From the NCBI RefSeq assembly GCF_026262505.1, contig NC_067206.1, forward strand, positions 29,651,896 to 29,715,895: a stretch of 64,000 nucleotides of DNA. Reading direction: 5' to 3'. This document shows, in pieces, positions 61,834-64,000 of the stretch. This stretch comes from Trichomonas vaginalis G3 (Eukaryota; Parabasalia; Trichomonadida; Trichomonadidae). The stretch's first letter is position 1. Each line of letters opens with the position of its first letter. A model generated the notes under the pieces. It saw only the letters and a list, made by a program, of their open reading frames with translations. It made no database searches and was not told where the DNA came from. Made by a program: the position numbers and the translations under genes.

Positions 61834-62751
61834 TTATTTAGTTGTTACGGTAATATCTTTCTTTGTAACTGCACCAATTATGTTATTGATAATGATTTGA
61901 GTTTCTTCCAGTCTTATTTTATCATTTACAATATCTTTAATCATTTCATTACATGCATTCTTAAAACCATCTGATTTTTCTAATTTACGTCTATCACTTT
62001 CTTTAATTAAATCAAAGTTATAACCTTGTTGAGAATAAAGTGGTTTCTTTATCAATTCCTTGAACGCTTCTGAAAGTGAAGATGAAGAAATTCTTGCCAC
62101 TTGAATTGGTTTAAATTCTGCTTTCATTGCTTCTTTCTGTTCATTGAACACTGGATCGAATAAAGCAACTTTAAAGAATTTCTTAGCTGGAATTTCAGGT
62201 CTCAAATTTGCATATTGACCATCAAATTGATTAACATATTGAGGTAATCCGTTTGGTCCTTCTTCAATAGCGTTTAATTCTTCATTGAAATAAGAATATG
62301 GATTATGACGGTATGAAAGAATTGGTCCATCTTTACTGTCTCCGATATGTTGTTTAACAGCTTTTCCATTTTCATCAAATTGCATAGGATAACGTTCATT
62401 ATATGCTTTACGTTTAGGATAATCAGTTATAGTTAATTTGTAACCATTTATGACTTTAATATTACCTTGACCATCAGTAACAAAGACTTCATTTATTCCA
62501 TCAGGCTTTCCATTTGGTCCTGTAATGTCTGCTTCGTGTGCTTCCCAATTTGGTCCATGACGTTTGGCATATGCTTGAGCTTCTGGTAATGTTAAAACGT
62601 TTCTCATTTGTTTAACATCTTTTTGAAGACCGGCAACAATGTGGACTAATTCTTTCATTCCGTCTGGAACTTTCATAGTTCTATTATATGCACCCTTTTT
62701 GTTTGTCCCTTGTTTTAATGGAACCTGTAGAAGATTTGCAATTTCTGTCAT
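61834..62751 (-). CDS. conserved Maverick/virus-type structural candidate
   Basis: 305 residues, intact. The centre contains a striking Gly/Asp/Asn-rich block, [20 protein letters not shown] then [14 protein letters not shown] and [14 protein letters not shown], which I associate with conserved proteins of polintons and large DNA viruses, without a secure name. The N-terminus has a helical stretch ([20 protein letters not shown]); the C-terminus is helical and charged ([31 protein letters not shown]). It lies immediately downstream of the packaging ATPase, where capsid or maturation genes of Polintons usually are. It is one of the few unbroken genes of the element. The capsid link is inference. 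Confidence 0.6.
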   Translation of the reverse strand: MTEIANLLQVPLKQGTNKKGAYNRTMKVPDGMKELVHIVAGLQKDVKQMRNVLTLPEAQAYAKRHGPNWEAHEADITGPNGKPDGINEVFVTDGQGNIKVINGYKLTITDYPKRKAYNERYPMQFDENGKAVKQHIGDSKDGPILSYRHNPYSYFNEELNAIEEGPNGLPQYVNQFDGQYANLRPEIPAKKFFKVALFDPVFNEQKEAMKAEFKPIQVARISSSSLSEAFKELIKKPLYSQQGYNFDLIKESDRRKLEKSDGFKNACNEMIKDIVNDKIRLEETQIIINNIIGAVTKKDITVTTK

Positions 62752-62780
62752 GTTTAATTATAAATAAAAAATAAAAATTA
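62752..62780 (-). promoter_or_regulatory. Maverick-type T-rich upstream element
   Basis: On the minus strand TTAATTTTTATTTTTTATTT then ATAATTAAAC before the ATG at 62751. Confidence 0.4.
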
Positions 62781-62791
62781 ATTATAAAAAG

Positions 62792-63607
62792 TTAATCAAA
62801 TTTAACACTTCCTTTATTTAAATCAACTATTATTTTTCCATGTTCACCTAATTGCTGATATTGTGTGTAAAGTTCATTAATGCTCATTGGTAAATTCACT
62901 TGATAAAGCATAACGTTCAACTGTTGACGACTAAAACCACTGAAAATGAAAAGGGTGGACAGGTTTGATTTAATGTTTGTGCTTAATGCTTTAAAGTATT
63001 GAACAGCCATAAAGAATGAACATTGAATATGTCGACATTGAGTTAATAATTGATTAAAATATGATTTCTCATTTGTTATTAGTTTTGATTTCACGGCATC
63101 ATCTAGAAAAATTAGTGAATGCAAAAATTCTTTATCAAAATTTGAAATAGAAAGTGTTTCAAATAATTCATCTCGTTGTTTATCAATAATTTTATCCTCT
63201 AATCCTTGCTTCTTGATTGTATTATATAATTCTTTATACATTAAAAAGTTTTTTAAATAATCTTCTGCTTCTTCTTGTGATAAATAAATAATTGGAATTT
63301 TGATTAAATGCTTTAAAGATTCAAATGTATCATCTGAAGGTGAACCTGAACGGTTGATATAAATTAACACATGTGAATAGGGGGAAGTGTTAGCAATAAT
63401 GATAATTTGTTTTAATATCGTTATTGTTTTACCTTTATTTTGTTTACCAATTGCTGCAGTGATTGAATTTAAGTAACATTCAGAATATGGAATTTTCATT
63501 AATTTTTCCTTAGATAGAGCATTTCTATTATCACTCAATGCTTCATTAATCATATCATCTATGTAGGTATTATATACTCCCGCTAATTCTTCAGAATTGA
63601 AATCCAT
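62792..63607 (-). CDS. FtsK/HerA-type DNA-packaging ATPase (A32-like)
   Basis: 271 residues, intact, ATG at 63607. Walker A is AAIGKQNKGKTITIL (about residues 52-66) and Walker B is HSLIFLDDAVKSK (about 165-177), with the double acid of the HerA/FtsK group. CRHIQCSFFMAVQYF downstream gives the sensor-like strand with Gln. This is the genome-packaging ATPase of Polintons, related to poxvirus A32 and PRD1 P9, and would pump element DNA into a capsid. Its presence shows the element descends from a virion-forming lineage. Upstream T-rich element TAAATTTATTTTTGATTAA is present. The gene 42 bases upstream is frameshifted, yet this one is clean. Confidence 0.88.
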   Translation of the reverse strand: MDFNSEELAGVYNTYIDDMINEALSDNRNALSKEKLMKIPYSECYLNSITAAIGKQNKGKTITILKQIIIIANTSPYSHVLIYINRSGSPSDDTFESLKHLIKIPIIYLSQEEAEDYLKNFLMYKELYNTIKKQGLEDKIIDKQRDELFETLSISNFDKEFLHSLIFLDDAVKSKLITNEKSYFNQLLTQCRHIQCSFFMAVQYFKALSTNIKSNLSTLFIFSGFSRQQLNVMLYQVNLPMSINELYTQYQQLGEHGKIIVDLNKGSVKFD

Positions 63608-63630
63608 TTAATCAAAAATAAATTTATAAT
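63608..63630 (-). promoter_or_regulatory. Maverick-type T-rich upstream element
   Basis: On the minus strand ATAAATTTATTTTTGATTA directly before the ATG at 63607. Confidence 0.35.
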
Positions 63631-63649
63631 TTTAAACATTTTCTATTCA

Positions 63650-64000
63650 TCAATATTTCATCATATGAACTTCTATACTGTGGTGTGTACCTGTTGGATG
63701 ATATTTCAAACCTTCGTCCGGTGTCCATGTCCAATACGTAGTCCTAGTAAACCAAACCTGAGGAGGATTTGTCACCTTTGAACAGTAAGTGTCATTTTCA
63801 CCCTGAATGATTGGATAAGCTTTCACTTGTACTGTAACTTGTGAGTTGAAAGTTTTCTAATCCATCAAAGAATATACCCGCTCCATCACGTTGAACTGGA
63901 ATAGTGCATAAGAAATGAAGTTTGGTCTTTCCATGTTCTAGCTAATGGCGTGCCATTATCATCATTCAGTGGTCTAGTTAATGAAGTCCTCGTAATTCTT
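63650..64000 (-). pseudogene. C-terminal part of a Maverick structural-type protein, frameshifted, cut by the window
   Basis: Reading leftward from 64000, three frames carry a continuous-looking product: TRPLNDDNGTPLARTWKDQT, then (after a shift near 63.91 kb) CTIPVQRDGAGIFFDGLENF, then (after a shift near 63.85 kb) SQVTVQVKAYPIIQGENDTY, FTRTTYWTWTPDEGLKY and HHSIEVHMMKY, stopping at 63650-63652. The strand-rich, aromatic ending fits a jelly-roll or other virion protein and the place upstream of the ATPase is where Polintons often keep capsid genes. The 5' end is outside the window, so identity is open. Confidence 0.5.

Larger units (their letters stand above)
45484..64000. mobile_element. 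Maverick/Polinton element, decaying, right end outside the window
   Basis: The element is defined by its gene set: protein-primed-type DNA polymerase B, rve integrase, FtsK/HerA packaging ATPase and several conserved unknowns, plus a primase-helicase and a phage-like fibre. Genes to the left of about 54 kb point right and most of those to the right point left, so they converge near 54.0 kb. The left boundary is not proven: it lies between the inverted-repeat element ending at 45483 and the first ORF at 45612. Terminal inverted repeats cannot be tested because the right end is beyond 64000. Many genes carry frameshifts or stops, and a mariner interrupts the integrase, so the copy is non-autonomous. 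Length so far (18.5 kb) fits trichomonad Mavericks. Confidence 0.88.

Overview
The window looks like nuclear DNA of a parabasalid protist of the trichomonad type (Trichomonas/Tritrichomonas group); I cannot fix the genus. The evidence is: very AT-rich spacers; long intronless genes on both strands; start codons a few bases downstream of trichomonad core-promoter motifs (TCA-type initiator, CCTTT); a large BspA-type leucine-rich-repeat protein; an ankyrin-repeat protein; a cluster of related surface-type proteins; a TBC Rab-GAP and a Rab GTPase; a nitroreductase; a eukaryotic uS2 (RPSA) ribosomal protein; and a tRNA-Gly. A Maverick/Polinton element and several DNA transposons add to this.

Layout. 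0-19 kb is gene-dense host DNA: a small coiled-coil protein, a two-TM protein, an ankyrin protein, a ROK sugar kinase, a Lys/Glu-rich protein, RPSA, a 1,728-residue BspA-like LRR protein, a TBC Rab-GAP, two decayed copies of the surface family, and a coiled-coil protein. 19.9-22.6 kb is a non-autonomous hAT-like transposon (perfect TIRs, 8-bp target duplication) carrying about 23 copies of a 32-bp minisatellite. 23-44 kb is host DNA again: a 1,042-residue coiled-coil protein, a SPRY-like pseudogene, a TFIIS-middle-domain-like protein, an MFS sugar transporter, a threonine-rich repeat surface protein, tRNA-Gly, a Rab, three more members of the surface family around a perfect 93-bp-arm hairpin, and a nitroreductase. 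44.2-45.5 kb is a TA-flanked inverted-repeat element with a tRNA-like segment.

45.5-64 kb (to the window edge) is a decaying Maverick/Polinton. Rightward genes: two unknown ORFs, a small ORF, a protein-primed-type DNA polymerase B carrying an in-frame HNH nuclease-like domain, an rve integrase split by an inserted mariner, and a small ORF. Leftward genes: FtsK/HerA packaging ATPase, likely structural proteins, a phage-type tail-fibre/collar protein with Asp-box-like motifs, and a PrimPol plus SF3 helicase flanked by two inverted arrays of the same iteron-like repeat. Most Maverick genes sit behind a T-rich block followed by ATAA-ATG, which differs from the host initiator.

Decay. Host genes of 1.5-5.2 kb are unbroken. 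The polymerase, primase-helicase, fibre, integrase and mariner transposase each carry frameshifts or stops, often in A or T runs. This points to a dying element copy rather than general assembly error. The most interesting material is the Maverick's gene set: polymerase with HNH, PrimPol-helicase inside inverted iteron arrays, and a phage-like receptor-binding fibre.
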